The notes: a model not told the origin generated them from the letters alone. A DNA stretch of 64,000 bases from Durusdinium trenchii (GCA_963970005.1 CAXAMN010026683.1:540262-604261); one strand, 5' to 3'; shown: positions 1 through 10,911, counted from the first letter of the stretch. Numbers and translations: made by a program.

Positions 1-298
1 AGGGTGGAAAGAAAGAATCAAGTTTGATTGGGTTTTGTCCTTGCTTGGTTTGGTTTGTTCATAACCTCACCTGCAGTCGTATTAAACGATATTAAACGTC
101 ACAGAACGGCAGCTGTCACCTGCACCCTGAAGTCTCATATACAGAAGGAACGTCAGAATCTGAAGGAGGTCAAGAAACACAGGATCCTGCAAAGCTTCTA
201 ACCTGGACCCCCGTACCCTGTAGCCAGACCGGAAAAAAAGGCAGCTAGGAACAGACGTTGTTTTTCGTCCGGTCCTGTCTGGTCGATCCCATCGCAAG
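1..298. other. Left edge, no exon recognised
   Basis: No recognisable exon. It probably belongs to an intron or upstream exon region of the P450-like gene that continues at 299; the sequence just before 299 ends in AG, which would serve as an acceptor. Upstream P450 exons (I-helix and N-terminal membrane anchor) would lie outside the window. Confidence 0.3.
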
Positions 299-1443
299 TT
301 GCGGAGGTCGGTCGGTGGACCTCGCCTCGGCTCGGCTCCACCTGAGGAGGGCGACTCGGTGGCGCTGCGCGTGGTGCGCGAGGCGCTGCGGCTGAAGCCG
401 CCGGCGGGGGCCTTTCGAAGGGTGAATTGGCACTCGGAGATGGACCTTGGAGAGTGACCTGGAAGTGATGAGTGACTCGGGATGACCTGGGTGTGGATTG
501 GAGTGGGGTACGGTATGATGTGTTGAGAGACTCCTGCGTTCTTTTGATGGATGATTTTACTGCTGGGTCCACCTCCAAGTGGGCGGTTATAGAATCATTG
601 TCCAATCTCTATTCTTGGGATGATTAAAAACTAAGAATCGTGGTTTTGCAATCTCATGTGACCGCATGATTTTTGATCTAGTGGGTTGAAGCCAACAAGA
701 AGAGATGCTGCCCAGAAAGATGTGGAACAGCCGCCCCATCCGAACACCTTCGACCGACTTCGTTTTTGCGCAGTCAGATCATTCCAGATCCACCTCTATC
801 CAGCTTTCGCTGAGGTATGGCGTGGTGCCCAAGGGTTGTCCCATGGCCATCTACCTCTCTCTGCCGATGATAGAGATGGGGCCATGGGCGCCCGATCGCT
901 GGCGCACAGAGGACGTGCGGAGTAAGTTTCTGGCCTTCGGCGGAGCACAGCCGCACGAGTGTCGCGTGGCGAGTGAGTGGTGGGTTCAGTGGTGGGGTGG
1001 AGAGAGGGGGAGAGCGAAGAAGGAAGGTTGGTTCTTGAAAGGTGAGGATTGGAGTCACTTTCTGTCTACGGTCGTCTCCAACAGGTCCTCAAAGGGTACC
1101 GGGTAGCTGTCCGGGTCACACCTCTGGTTCGGAACACCATCGATGCTGCCAGCTGAGAGTCTCTCAACCGCAAGGAAGGCATCCAGAGAATTGCACTGGC
1201 TGGCGGCTGTGCTGTATTTCTTTGATTGATTGATCTGGAGCTCAATCACCTCCACTTGAACTTTTCTCTCCGCACTTGTTCTGTAAAAGCTTGGGCGGTG
1301 GCGCTGTGAACGCCCAAAACGAAACTCTCTCCGATTGGCTGCGATGTTGAGGTATTGGAAAGCACCTGGCCTTGCTGGAGCTCCAACTCTTCGTGAAGAT
1401 CTTGTGCAACTGGCAAGCACGCTTTTCGTGTGCTTTTGAGTGA
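299..1443 (+). CDS. Cytochrome P450-like gene, 3' end (three exons)
   Basis: This is the C-terminal part of a haem-thiolate monooxygenase. Exons are about 299-421, 804-972 and 1352-1443; the introns 422-803 and 973-1351 are GT-AG and all phases agree (0, then 1). Exon one carries the K-helix ExxR motif in VVREALRLKPPAG. Exon two has VVPKG, a PERF-like APDRW, and a haem-loop candidate FGGAQPHEC with the cysteine ligand. Exon three has GKHLALLELQLFVKIL, the L-helix that follows the cysteine, then TGA at 1441. The hallmarks are in the right order and spacing. Oddities: the loop between Phe and Cys is one residue longer than the usual FxxGxRxC, and the usual Gly two residues after Cys is not seen with canonical splicing. 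The left boundary of exon one is uncertain. The N-terminal two thirds of the protein lie outside the window. The subfamily cannot be judged. Confidence 0.68.
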
Positions 1444-1527
1444 CTCCCTCTTGTCATGGGATATATACCATTTTTTCCCGGCTTGACCCTTTTTGGAGCC
1501 GCAAAGGCATCGAAGCCAAGGCAAAGA

Positions 1528-1728
1528 TTACGACTTCAAAGTCTTAGACACCGGAACCGTCGTCAAGCCCTTTTCCTTGATCCTCGGCAGTACCTGCCGC
1601 AAGAGCTCTCACGGCCACCGGGGGGATACCTCGAGTTTGCCAACTTGTTTGGTTGTCGAGGATTTCATGGTCATCCGAACTCGGGTGCCATCCATGATCA
1701 TTTCCACGATCATTCCAGGCTCAAACTC
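1528..1728 (-). CDS. Coding fragment, weakly polysaccharide-deacetylase-like C-terminus
   Basis: On the minus strand one frame reads FEPGMIVEMIMDGTRVRMT, then, after a TGA, LLRQVLPRIKEKGLTTVPVS and a TAA at 1528-1530. The second half resembles the end of NodB-type polysaccharide deacetylases (a VLPxIKxKGLxxVxVS helix-strand), and the first half the preceding PGxIVxMxDG strand, although the usual His before Asp is absent. A 24-base stretch at 1606-1629 begins GT, ends AG, contains the TGA, and would keep the frame if removed. It could be a very short intron, an insertion or a decayed site. AG lies just upstream at about 1729-1730 as a possible acceptor. A pseudogene is equally possible. Confidence 0.25.
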
Positions 1729-4700
1729 TTGATCAATACAAGCCCCGCCGGGCCTGCACAGGTTTTGCAATCCATGTCCGGGATTGTTTTGGGGGTGTTA
1801 TTCATCAAAACATATATCAAAACTAAGAGTCTACATGAGGAGTCATGAGTCATGAGGTGTTTTATGACATGGAACGCCAGAAGACACGTATACTGTAGAC
1901 TGTAGACCCGCAGAGGTGTTCAATTTTCTTTCAAAGGAGGATGCACTTTCTTTCTGAAGAAACTTAGACTATGTGGCAATACCGTTAGCTGCTTCAGATG
2001 CGACCAGAAACATGAAATGCAATATATCGCGGTGCAATCCAAGACAACACCACAGCATACACATGCTCATATGAAACATTATGAAACATATCTTCCCAAG
2101 GAGTTGTTGCTTTTCGTATCTTTTTGTCGTGTCAGAATCCGGCCGTACCTACTTGTAGTTGAGTTTGCTGACTTGACCATAATCGTGTGGGCTGTAGGGT
2201 CAAACAACCTGGGCAGACATGGGATGAAACAGACGGTCCATGTTTGTTTTTCCGGCCATCCTCTTGAACAGCTGTGCTTTTTTCTTGATTTGAGGAGCTA
2301 CAAGGATGGCTTGCGGGTTGAGATCACTCGAAAGTGAGAGGGTTTTCAGGCGCAGGAAAAGGCAGAGCACCGGAGCACCGCCACTGCGCGAGTGGAGGCC
2401 GCACTCGCGTGTTGTTGGGCTCTGGGCTCTTAGTTTTTGGCCTTCTCCGATCGGTTTACAGTTCTAGGGATCTTCCAGTTGCAGCCCTCGTGGGCGCACT
2501 CCTTCGCGCCCAGCGTTTGGCTTTGCAGCGGCCGACGTCTGAGAAGGCGTCGGTCCGGGTCGGGTCCGGGGGTTGAGAAATGTTGAGAATACCTAACATG
2601 CAAGTGACAATTGTTGTCCAGTCCGCCCCTGGTAGCTGATTGATCAATATAGGATCCCCTCAAATGGATCAAACCAAGCAAGGGACATCGGTGTTTGATG
2701 CAATCAACAGACTTGAGCCAGGGAAGCTCCTTAGCCGCGATCGCCGAACCAGTCGTGATGCTGGAAATGGTGAACTCATCAAAGATGCAAAAGAGAGTCT
2801 CCTTCGCCGTGAGATCATGAAGAAGTTTCTTTTTTTCCACAGGATGGACAACTGTGGGGAAAGAAGAGATTCAACAACTGGAATGTACTTGACCGGGACA
2901 AGGCAGCGCCACACAGGTCTCGGATGTTTGCTGAGATTAGCAGGTTCATTCTTCATATCGTCAGAAACAGCCAAAGTGTCCATGATCCAGCATGTCCAAC
3001 CTGACAATGTCACTGGTAACCACGTTGCGAAGGTGAATAGAGAATGCTCATCAATGCTCATCTTCGTGTTTTGTTGTCAGCTTGGATTCTTCGTCCGACG
3101 GTGGACCAAACCCACGCTCTCCGACCCGGACCGGAACAGGACCGGAACGAAGCATCCCTTGGACCAAAACCGAATGCCGGGGGTTTTCCCAGCGACCAAT
3201 CGAACCTGTGACGGAGACCGACGCCTCGGAGACAGCGCGAACCGCGCGAACCGTGCGGAACCCGACATGTGGTAACCCGGCAGGTGGCGGGAGGATTGGG
3301 CAGGTTTGCTTTGGGAAGCCAGGATTGAATCATTGGATTGGCCAGGTGTGATGCCAGGTGTTCCAGAGTGTAGAACTGATCAGACACAAGACGGCTCAAC
3401 CGCACTGATCTGTGACTTAACTTGAGGGCCAGGCGTGTCTTTTGCGGCGTTTTCTGCGCCGTTCCAACCCCTTGGGGAACCGTGAGCCGTCCAGCAGACG
3501 ACTCAGGAATGCCGACTTGGAGCTACCCCACCTGGAGTTCGAGATTCGCCGCTGGGCCGAGTCGTCCTTCGACGTCGAGACGTCGGCGGGCCACCGAATC
3601 AAGGCACCGGCCAGTTGGGCAAGTGGTTCTTCTGATCCGACACCTGAAGTGTCAAAACTACAAGATGTGTACCCAGACAGTACCCAGAACATACCCAGAA
3701 CTTGTAGTCTACGTCTTTGCAAAGATGGTGCCCGCAGATTCTGTGAAAGATGTGTACCTCCAAAGTTCTTACTGTACACAGACAGTGAGAATCTTTGCAT
3801 GATCGTGCCCCATCGGCGGCCATACAGCGATCTTCCTCTCCAGCCTGGAAGAGGATCATCAAAGCCACTTCTTCCACCAGACATGTAGTAGGGAATCAGA
3901 GGAAAAGGAATGAAACTGAGCCTCCAGAGCTTTTCCCAACTCGACTCGCCGCCATTCCTGACAGCCACCTCCACTCGCCACGTCGACTCGCCAAGTCGCC
4001 GAGAACCGCACCGTTCGCTGCGACCGAGCTGCTGTGTCCGTCCGACCCCGTGGAGTTCGATGGGTCTGCAGCCACGGCTGCAGTCGGTCGGACGCCAGTC
4101 ACAACCGAGCCGACTGAAAAGGCAAGGGGCCACAATAGGTGTGGAGCCTTTGTTGGGGGGAAGGTGGCAGCTTTTGTGTGAGGTCCCATTGCCAAGCGAC
4201 AAATCGATACGCTCTACAACCATTTGGTCCAGGCGGTGGATGAGCCACTGGGTTCCAATTGAACTTCTTTCTGCACCGGCGAAAACGAAGGAACGCGACC
4301 TGGACACGCCAGAACGACATGAAGCGGGGAGAAGGTGCAAGTGATTGAAACGGGGCACTCACTCACTCTGGTGGTAGGTCCTGGTAGGTCTGGCAAGTGA
4401 TCGAAGTATCAGGGCAGGTGATTCTTCGATCGTGGAAAGGATCGAAGGTCTCATGTTTAACCAGTGACATGTCGTGAGAGAACGAAGTGGGGAGCACCAG
4501 GAATGAAAACAGATCTTTTTTGTTCTCACGTGAGAAACACATCATTCTTCATTCCTGTTCTTTTTGAGCATCATCATCCATCTCCACCACGTCAAATCAG
4601 GACCTCAACAGATTGGACTCAATTTTCGATAGAAGAAAGGGGGGGGGGAAGTTGGGGAGGTCCAGGGCCGGGCGATCTTCTCCGTAGTTGTATCGGTCCC

Positions 4701-6488
4701 CGGGACGGGTTCCAATACCAATACATGTTGAGTCGGGATCTTCTATTCAGTTGGGGGTCTATATATAGTCGGGATCTACTTTGAGGGAGTTCTTTGGCAT
4801 TTCCTTCCCAACTCAATAGAGAAGAGAGGTTTTGTGGAGACGCGCCCAGCACTGAGGATTGAGATGCATGCGCAGGCTCTGGTGGAGGATCAGTATACCA
4901 AGGAGCAGAGAACGTAGCGAGGGCCATGTGGTGGTTTATTTGGATCGCCTTTTTTGGTGGATATGGCAACACTTGACCACGGAGTGTGAAGACTTGGCAG
5001 GATATGGCAACACTACGAGTGAAGCCAGAGCCGTGTAGCTCTGAGACCTCAGGAACAGATTATTGCTGTAGTTCTACGGTTCAAGCAGATCAATGACGCT
5101 AGCGGCTTAGGTCACAGCGAGCATGTCAAACAAACATGCACTCCCAAGTCAACTCACAGCTCGACCCGGGTCCGTCCGTCCTGGCCCTCTGGGTCCGATG
5201 GTCTTCCACTACTCCCCGACGTGGTTTTCAAAGTCCATAGGATCGTCTTCCAGGTCTATCCATGGACGCTACGAACGGGGCTCCTGGCATCGCTACTAGG
5301 AGATCTAGGAGCAAGAAGCTACTAGGGGCTGTTTATCGTCCGTTTTTCACCCGGTCGGTCGATGGGCGATCGCTCGGACCGACCCTTTTCGAGCGAGGTT
5401 TCACCCTCGGTTTCCCGACCGGTGGATCGTGCGGTTTTGGTTTCAAGCATATTCAAATCATATCAGTGAATGACCATGAACATTTTAGAGTCTTGGAGGT
5501 GACTCTGAACTTTTCTGTTCATTTGTCTGTGGGGATAAGGCAAGGGTGATTGATGCGTGTTCTGACTCTTACAACTCTGATATACTCTGATTGCAAAACG
5601 AGGAGCAAAGATGATCCAGTCAAAGCCTCTTGCTTTAAACAAGGACTGACTTTTCATCCATCTCTTAAACATTTCTGGTGTAATGCTTCTAAGTACTTTT
5701 CAAGGATTCACACAGCCTCCGGAAATGAACTGAAACTGTTTTCCAGAAACATCATCACCCACTGGCACGTGCCGGAAATGCCTTGACAAAGAACTCCACC
5801 AAGGGCCCGCACAACTAGCTAACGAGCTCACCGGATGCCCACACAATCCTAGCAAAACAAGTCAAGAAACAGAACCTGAACGCCTTTAAAAAACAACGCC
5901 ATACCAAGCCCCCCCCAAGCCAAGGCTCCCAACACAGCTTTTTCAAGTCCGTCTTCTTCGAAAAACGTGCGACCCAAAACCAAGCGCTCCGTCTCCGTCA
6001 CGTCTTGGGTGCCTCGACGAGATGTCCAGGAGACGATCATGAAGACCGTCGACAACTTGCGTGAGTTGCTGGACGTGGGGGGCTCCCTACAGCGACGACC
6101 TACGTCGAGTCGAGTTGCTTTTCTTTTTTTTTTTGACGGGGGGTGTGACTCCGATAGGACAGTTTCGGGACGTTTCGCTCCCAGTAAAAGTTCCTTGTCA
6201 AGGATCCGGCCACCCTCAATTTCCCTTTCGTCGCATCGCGCGTCAACTTGCTCAGTCAGTCGACTCATGAGTCGACCCTCAATGAGTCGAACATCGCGGA
6301 ACATCGCGGCTAAGCCGCTCGACCTTCCTGTCCAAGCTCCAAAAGGCGATTTGCTCAGCCTCCTCCAGCCCTTTCTAATATTTTCTAATCACTCGATCTA
6401 GTAGTCCTGGTCTTGTAACCGTCCAATTTCATGGAACTTCATGGAATTGGTGGGTCACGCCCATCAGATTCAATTGACGAAGAGAAGA
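1729..6488. other. Gene-poor stretch, no recognised gene
   Basis: Only weak coding-like patches occur. At 2430-2840 the minus strand is open (including KETLFCIFDEFTISSI) with no ATG. At 3442-3640 the plus strand reads LEFEIRRWAESSFDVETS in GC-rich sequence. At 5967-6063 the plus strand reads VSVTSWVPRRDVQETI, followed by a GTGAGT donor-like site. None matches a family I recognise. The opposite strand is often open too, so none is called a gene. Confidence 0.3.
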
Positions 6489-6630
6489 TCTCATCCAGGC
6501 ATCGAAGGCGACGCAGAAGACTTCCGTGAAGCCCAGTCAGGGCGAAACCCCGAAGCCTGTCAGGTGCCGAAGCCCTTCGAGCTGATCATCCATGATCCCA
6601 ATGGCGCGTCCGAGTTCCACCCTATGGACT
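6489..6630 (+). CDS. Possible exon with ZPR1-like motif
   Basis: The plus frame reads IEGDAEDFREAQSGR and then PKPFELIIHDPNGASEFHP. The second part resembles the DDPxGNS strand of ZPR1 zinc-finger proteins, which bind eEF1A and receptor tails. No zinc-binding CxxC pair is visible in this exon, and splice borders are unclear. Treat it as an exon candidate only; it could equally be a chance open stretch. Confidence 0.18.
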
Positions 6631-7770
6631 GGCATGGGCAGGGCGCAAGCTTGGCAGGGCGCGAGGTGGTGGTTCACCCGCGGGTGGTTTGGGGCGGGGA
6701 GATTGTTTCAATGGATCATGCCCCCAAAAGATGCTGGAGAAACCTGGGAAGAGTTGGGGGTTTGAGAGCCTTTTGGAGCTCTTGTGAGCAAGTGTAAGCA
6801 TTTGTAAGCTGGTCTCGTGAATTCCAGCACCCAAGATCCTGGTCTCAAGTGCAGCTCTGAGCTGCAAGGCCTGGGTCCTAAGAACACATGAAGACATGTC
6901 TTATAGGAAAGGCATGAGCAAAAATTCTTGAAGTATTTTGACTTTTTTTTCTGTACATTTACCATGTTACGTCATGTTGGGCCATCCGCTTCTCTTTTTT
7001 ATCCATGTGGTGTTCGGTATGTAAACAACAACCTGCGTGGGCTGCGGCAGGATGGAGTGACTGTCGAATACCTCGACTGAAAGATGTCTGAGCAGCCAAC
7101 GGAGCGGACGGAGCTGTGTGAGAGCCAGACCGAACGGATTCGATTTTGTTTGACATTTTTTTTGTGTGAGAGGGATCTGGGAGTGTGTTATTAAGAGAAC
7201 AAACCCCTAAATCATTTTTGCAAAAACTGGTGGATCAATACAAGCAAAAACATCATTACAGCCTGGCCAGCTCGATTACTGGTCATCTTGCTCTCAAGGC
7301 ACGCTCTCTTTGCCAAAGTCATGAAACACATCTCCTTTGCTCTACAAGAAAGCAGGTTGTTATTGCTAGCGCTGTATAGGAATTTCTCATTTCTCTTATA
7401 TAAATACATTGCACAGCATGTTCAACTCAGACAGGGATCTTTCTGGAACTTGCCAATGGGGGCAGCAATGCCAAGACATAGTGTCCAACTGTGGCCAATA
7501 GGCCAATAGAGTCTACGGCTGGCATTTGCTGCCTATTTGACAGGTTGGTTCAACCATTGGCCCCCCCTCAACTCTTATGACCATTGTAGATTGGAGGGGT
7601 GAAGGGACCGGGGTGTCACCTCAGCAATAGTTGAAGCAGTATGGCTGAGCCTCCAGATCTGGAAGACAGGGTTAGTACCCCCCGATGCGTCCGAACAGCA
7701 TCTCACGAACGACATGTTTGGGCTTGATATGGCTGTACACCTTGGGTCTGTCCTATTGCCTCTAACAGTC

Positions 7771-7826
7771 AGGCCTTTACTAACCATCATCAACCACTGT
7801 TACTGGTAATAGGATAGACCCAATGT
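7771..7826 (+). repeat. Dispersed repeat, copy 1
   Basis: About 55 bases centred on AGGCCTTTACTAACCATCATC and AATAGGATAGA recur at 28404-28456 with a few substitutions. A second shared piece, CCTTGGGTCTG, lies just upstream of both copies (7739 and 28324), so the repeat is probably longer and diverged. Confidence 0.7.
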
Positions 7827-8214
7827 ACCCCCATCAAGAGAAGCAATTCATGGACCTTGTAAATCCAAGCTTCCACGAGTATCTCATGTATCTCTTTTTG
7901 AGGTGAACACTGTAATTTGCAGAGTTTTGCCTAGATTTTCCATATGTGCAGGGGTTTCAGGCAGTGCCACGGTTGGTGGAAGATGAGACATACAAGAACC
8001 GCATGAGTTGTGCGCACAAGGGGGGAATACCCTGCAGGATCTTGGCGTGTTCAAAAGCGTCATTACATCTTTTCCTGCTTCAAGAAAAGTCGCTACATCC
8101 GGGCTGCGCAGCGCGGCAGATGCCGTGAACAACCTTTCTAAGCTCGCTTCTTGGGGGAAGATGGCGTCCCTGCCCCAAATCAGCAGGCAAACCAAGGGCT
8201 GACCCTTTACTTTC

Positions 8215-8262
8215 TAGGAGGTTGGAGGCCATGGCTATAGTAGGTTGGAGGCCATCGCTAGT
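8215..8262 (+). repeat. GGTTGGAGGCCAT dispersed repeat, copy 1
   Basis: AGGTTGGAGGCCAT followed by a TAG- or CTA-containing spacer occurs twice in tandem here and again two to three times at 53311-53373. The units are imperfect and about 24-27 bases long. Confidence 0.6.
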
Positions 8263-8750
8263 AAACCAAATGGAGATCGAGTCGATCTTCGGATCTTCGG
8301 ATCTGCGCCTCCGAGTGAATCTGGAGGACGTCCGATCCGACCATCGGCATTGGGATTCTTCTACACCGTAGAACCGACCAGCGTGGCTGAACGGACCCAC
8401 AAAGCTGCGGGTGGGTCCGCCCACACGGCTGTTCTCATCACCATGTCACACCTCCCATCCCCCAGTCCTGCAGTCCTGCAGTCCTGCAGCGCACGTTATT
8501 TTTTTGGTAGGTGCTTGGTTCGTGCATAGGGCCTTGTACGTTTTCAGAATTCACATCGAGTCGACAAAAACTGGAATGCTCTCGTCATGACCTCATCCAA
8601 GCTCCAACCTTTGCTTCGCTCGTCCCGGAAAACGAACTGCTCGTGACTGGGTGATTTGGAAGGCATCTCAGTATATATATAATATGTCCTCGTATCCCAG
8701 CAGATTCAGCAAGTGCTGTCTCAAGCAAAATATCGGCTCGAGCTCGCCGC

Positions 8751-9044
8751 ATGTCCTTCGCGCTGTTCCTGGACTTTCTCCGGGAGGCCCGTTGGTTCCT
8801 GCCACCCTCGAGTGGCTGCAGTGGCATAGGGCTCGCTCTAGCCTTGTTGCTGGTGGTGTTGGCCTGCCTCGTGGGCTGCTGTTGTGGGGCGTGCATCACC
8901 CTGGTCCTGATCTCTGAAAAACTAAGACGCTTTCTGTTTTGGATCTTGGCTGGTTGCGCTTCGAATTTTTTGCACCCAGAGCCCCCCATTGTGTCAGACA
9001 GCCTTAGGAGAAGGCTCTCCCAGTACCGGTCACCCAGTGCATGA
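8751..9044 (+). CDS. Small membrane protein, first ORF of element 1
   Basis: 97 residues. It has a strongly hydrophobic stretch at about residues 25-54 (rich in Leu, Val, Ala and Cys, including VGCCCGAC), then KLRR, then a second short hydrophobic patch at about 61-69. This looks like one membrane span, or a hairpin, with the basic side facing the cytosol. The ATG at 8751 follows a purine-poor CCGC context. The stop overlaps the next start as ATGA (9041-9044), a -1 overlap that ties it to the element's ORF chain. No family is recognised. It could act like an envelope or assembly protein, or be a host-derived passenger; the role is inference. Confidence 0.5.
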   Translation: MSFALFLDFLREARWFLPPSSGCSGIGLALALLLVVLACLVGCCCGACITLVLISEKLRRFLFWILAGCASNFLHPEPPIVSDSLRRRLSQYRSPSA

Positions 9045-9736
9045 GGCCGGACAGTGACGTGGACGAACTTGCCATCGAAGTGGCAAACCTCCGCATTCGT
9101 GTGACCAGGACTGAGGGCTACAGGACAACATCTGGACTGGCGCCTCGGCATACTCCATCTTCTTCGACACCACCAGACCTTCCCGGGCAGGGATCCCTTG
9201 CAGGCCCGGTTGGGGCCACCGAGCCATTGGCTCTTGACGAGGCCCGGAGTGCGTCGTCGTGGTCCGTGGTTTGTGAAGAGGCAGCGGTTGCTGCCCCTTG
9301 GACTGAGGCCTGGCTTGAACAGCTCTTTTCTGCTGGATCTCCAGCCGAGATTGAAGCTGTGGATTTGGCCCCAGTCGCTCATCTGAGGCAGAGGATTCGG
9401 ACTACCAGTGCTGGGTGGTCCCCCTTGGCTAGGTTGGGCAGGGCTTTGCGAGCTGGCATCTTGGCGCGCAGGCGCTTAGACAACAACCCTACGGGAGCTG
9501 CAAATCTTGGTGGACCAACTCTGCCTTCACGGTTCTATATCATCCTCAAGGCTGCGCCTGAGAGGAGCACTGGCTGGACTGAGGACTATCATACATTCCC
9601 GAGCCAGGTTCGGGGTCGTGGTCACGATTTCTTCCCTGGCACCATCAGTCAGGCATTTGCTTCCCGGGCTGAGGCTGACGCCTACCTGGTTGGAGCTCAG
9701 TTGCCATGGCCGGCGCATCTGCCGCGCCAGGCCTAG
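9041..9736 (+). CDS. Gag-like ORF 2 of element 1
   Basis: 231 residues from ATG 9041, which overlaps the previous stop. The N-terminal part has a heptad-like stretch (DELAIEVANLRIRVTRTE), then a Pro/Ser-rich linker. From about residue 90 there is a more ordered region with LARLGRALRAGILARRR and RFYIILKAAP. No zinc knuckle is present. By position before a pol ORF it should be a structural or nucleic-acid-binding protein, but this is inference. It overlaps the next ORF by 31 bases in the −1 frame. The first bases, ATGAGGCCGGA, are identical to the start of an internal ORF of element 2 at 59789. Confidence 0.5.
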   Translation: MRPDSDVDELAIEVANLRIRVTRTEGYRTTSGLAPRHTPSSSTPPDLPGQGSLAGPVGATEPLALDEARSASSWSVVCEEAAVAAPWTEAWLEQLFSAGSPAEIEAVDLAPVAHLRQRIRTTSAGWSPLARLGRALRAGILARRRLDNNPTGAANLGGPTLPSRFYIILKAAPERSTGWTEDYHTFPSQVRGRGHDFFPGTISQAFASRAEADAYLVGAQLPWPAHLPRQA

Positions 9737-10911
9737 ATCAAGCAGCAATATGCGCCCTGATGGAAGCCACCCCGCTATCAGGGCCCTTACCAGGGGTGTT
9801 TTTAGTCCTGGCCAACAAAGAGGATGGAACAGGGCACAGAGTTTTGGGTCATTTGGTCAGAGTGAGAACTGGTGGTTTTATGGTCGCTCTTCCCGAGATC
9901 AGCGAAGCCTCCGAGTTCCTGCAAACCCTCGAAACTCTCGAGGGAGCCGACGACATGGTCGCCTTCTACTCCGCCGAAGTGGAGATGGAGACAATGAGAG
10001 GCAGAGCTTTAGGTCAAGGGCCTTGTTTGCTGGCAGATGTTATGTGGGAGTTCGCGCATCATTTCAAGCGTGCCACCCCACTCCGTTCAGTGCTCATCGA
10101 CGTGAAGAAGTTCGCCTACGAAGGCAATCCCTGCCGTCCGCGTCGGGCGTCGGTGTTAGCAGCCTCAGAACAGTGGATTCACGAATACATGGACGACGAC
10201 ACTGCTGGCGACTATGTCACTGGCGAAGAAGCCTTGCCAGAAGAGGAATTGGTGCCCCCCGAGGCCATGACCGCAGAGGACGAAGTGACTTTGTTACGAG
10301 AACGGCTCAGAGTTCTGGAGGCGGCCGTTCTGCAGCCAAAAGTCTCCAAAGCTTCTCAGCCATCAGCAGCCCTGGCCTTGACTCCCCCTCGTCCAAAGGG
10401 TGTTCTTTTCGGGGCCCAGCAGACTACACCTTCCCAAGCACCTCCGCCAGATGCTTTGGAGAAACTGAGGAGTCTCGCTGGAGTAGCTCCCCTTCGTTTG
10501 GGGGCTCACGAAAAGAAGGTACGGGAGCACAGGCCGGAGCAAGTTTTGGAGGCTTTGCAACAGGAAGCCACCCTAGAGGCCGTGGAACCTGGGGAGCTGG
10601 AAGAGGGGCTCGAGGAGTTGCAAGGAGCAGTACAAGATCCGATGCAAAGAATGTTGCTGCTGCAGATGAAACAGCTCCAGCTCCTCTCCCGTCAGCAGAA
10701 CAATGCCCGTGCTTCAGATCCTCTGACGGCAGCTCTGTCTGGTTCGGACGGGCAAAGCACGGGCAGTGGCGGCAGCGTCAAGGGATGCGCCGCAAGGGAG
10801 GCGTACCTTCGCCTGCTCCAGGACCACTCCAAGATTGCCTGGACGGTACTGGAGCATGCCTGCACGGAGTTGGGCTACGATGTCCACCAGGCCTATCCTG
10901 GGTACGGTTGA
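9706..10911 (+). CDS. Gag-like ORF 3 of element 1
   Basis: 401 residues. ATG 9706 sits in a good context (GCCATGG). The N-terminal half is globular (LPGVFLVLANKEDGTGHRVL through WIHEYMDDD). A coiled-coil heptad run lies at about residues 190-210 (AEDEVTLLRERLRVLEAAV), followed by a Pro-rich linker and a second charged helical region rich in Leu, Glu and Gln. This looks like a capsid or assembly protein. It ends in TGATG, where the next ATG shares the A of the stop codon. A single missing base near 10907 would fuse it to the next ORF, so it may once have been one gag with its C-terminus now in another frame. Confidence 0.5.
   Translation: MAGASAAPGLDQAAICALMEATPLSGPLPGVFLVLANKEDGTGHRVLGHLVRVRTGGFMVALPEISEASEFLQTLETLEGADDMVAFYSAEVEMETMRGRALGQGPCLLADVMWEFAHHFKRATPLRSVLIDVKKFAYEGNPCRPRRASVLAASEQWIHEYMDDDTAGDYVTGEEALPEEELVPPEAMTAEDEVTLLRERLRVLEAAVLQPKVSKASQPSAALALTPPRPKGVLFGAQQTTPSQAPPPDALEKLRSLAGVAPLRLGAHEKKVREHRPEQVLEALQQEATLEAVEPGELEEGLEELQGAVQDPMQRMLLLQMKQLQLLSRQQNNARASDPLTAALSGSDGQSTGSGGSVKGCAAREAYLRLLQDHSKIAWTVLEHACTELGYDVHQAYPGYG

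Larger units (their letters stand above)
6631..8750. other. Gene-poor stretch upstream of YR element 1
   Basis: No gene recognised. It holds a dispersed repeat at 7771-7826 and short GGAGGCCAT repeats at 8215-8262. At 7884-8202 both strands are open (plus strand: SGLRSAADAVNNLSKLASW), with no recognisable domain. The 5' terminus of the retroelement probably lies in 8400-8750, but no terminal repeat could be matched, because the right end falls in a sequence gap. Confidence 0.3.

Noticed and set aside
3417..4358. 313-codon minus-strand ORF
   Set aside because: Starts with GTG, low-complexity Arg/Ser-rich, no domain; plus strand also partly open.
8585..9382. 265-codon minus-strand ORF
   Set aside because: Lies opposite the first two ORFs of element 1; composition typical of an antisense shadow.
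9507..10910. Upstream part of a 639-codon plus-strand ORF
   Set aside because: It overlaps gag-like ORFs 2 and 3, which have ATG starts, overlaps at junctions and better composition; only the part from 10911 is kept.
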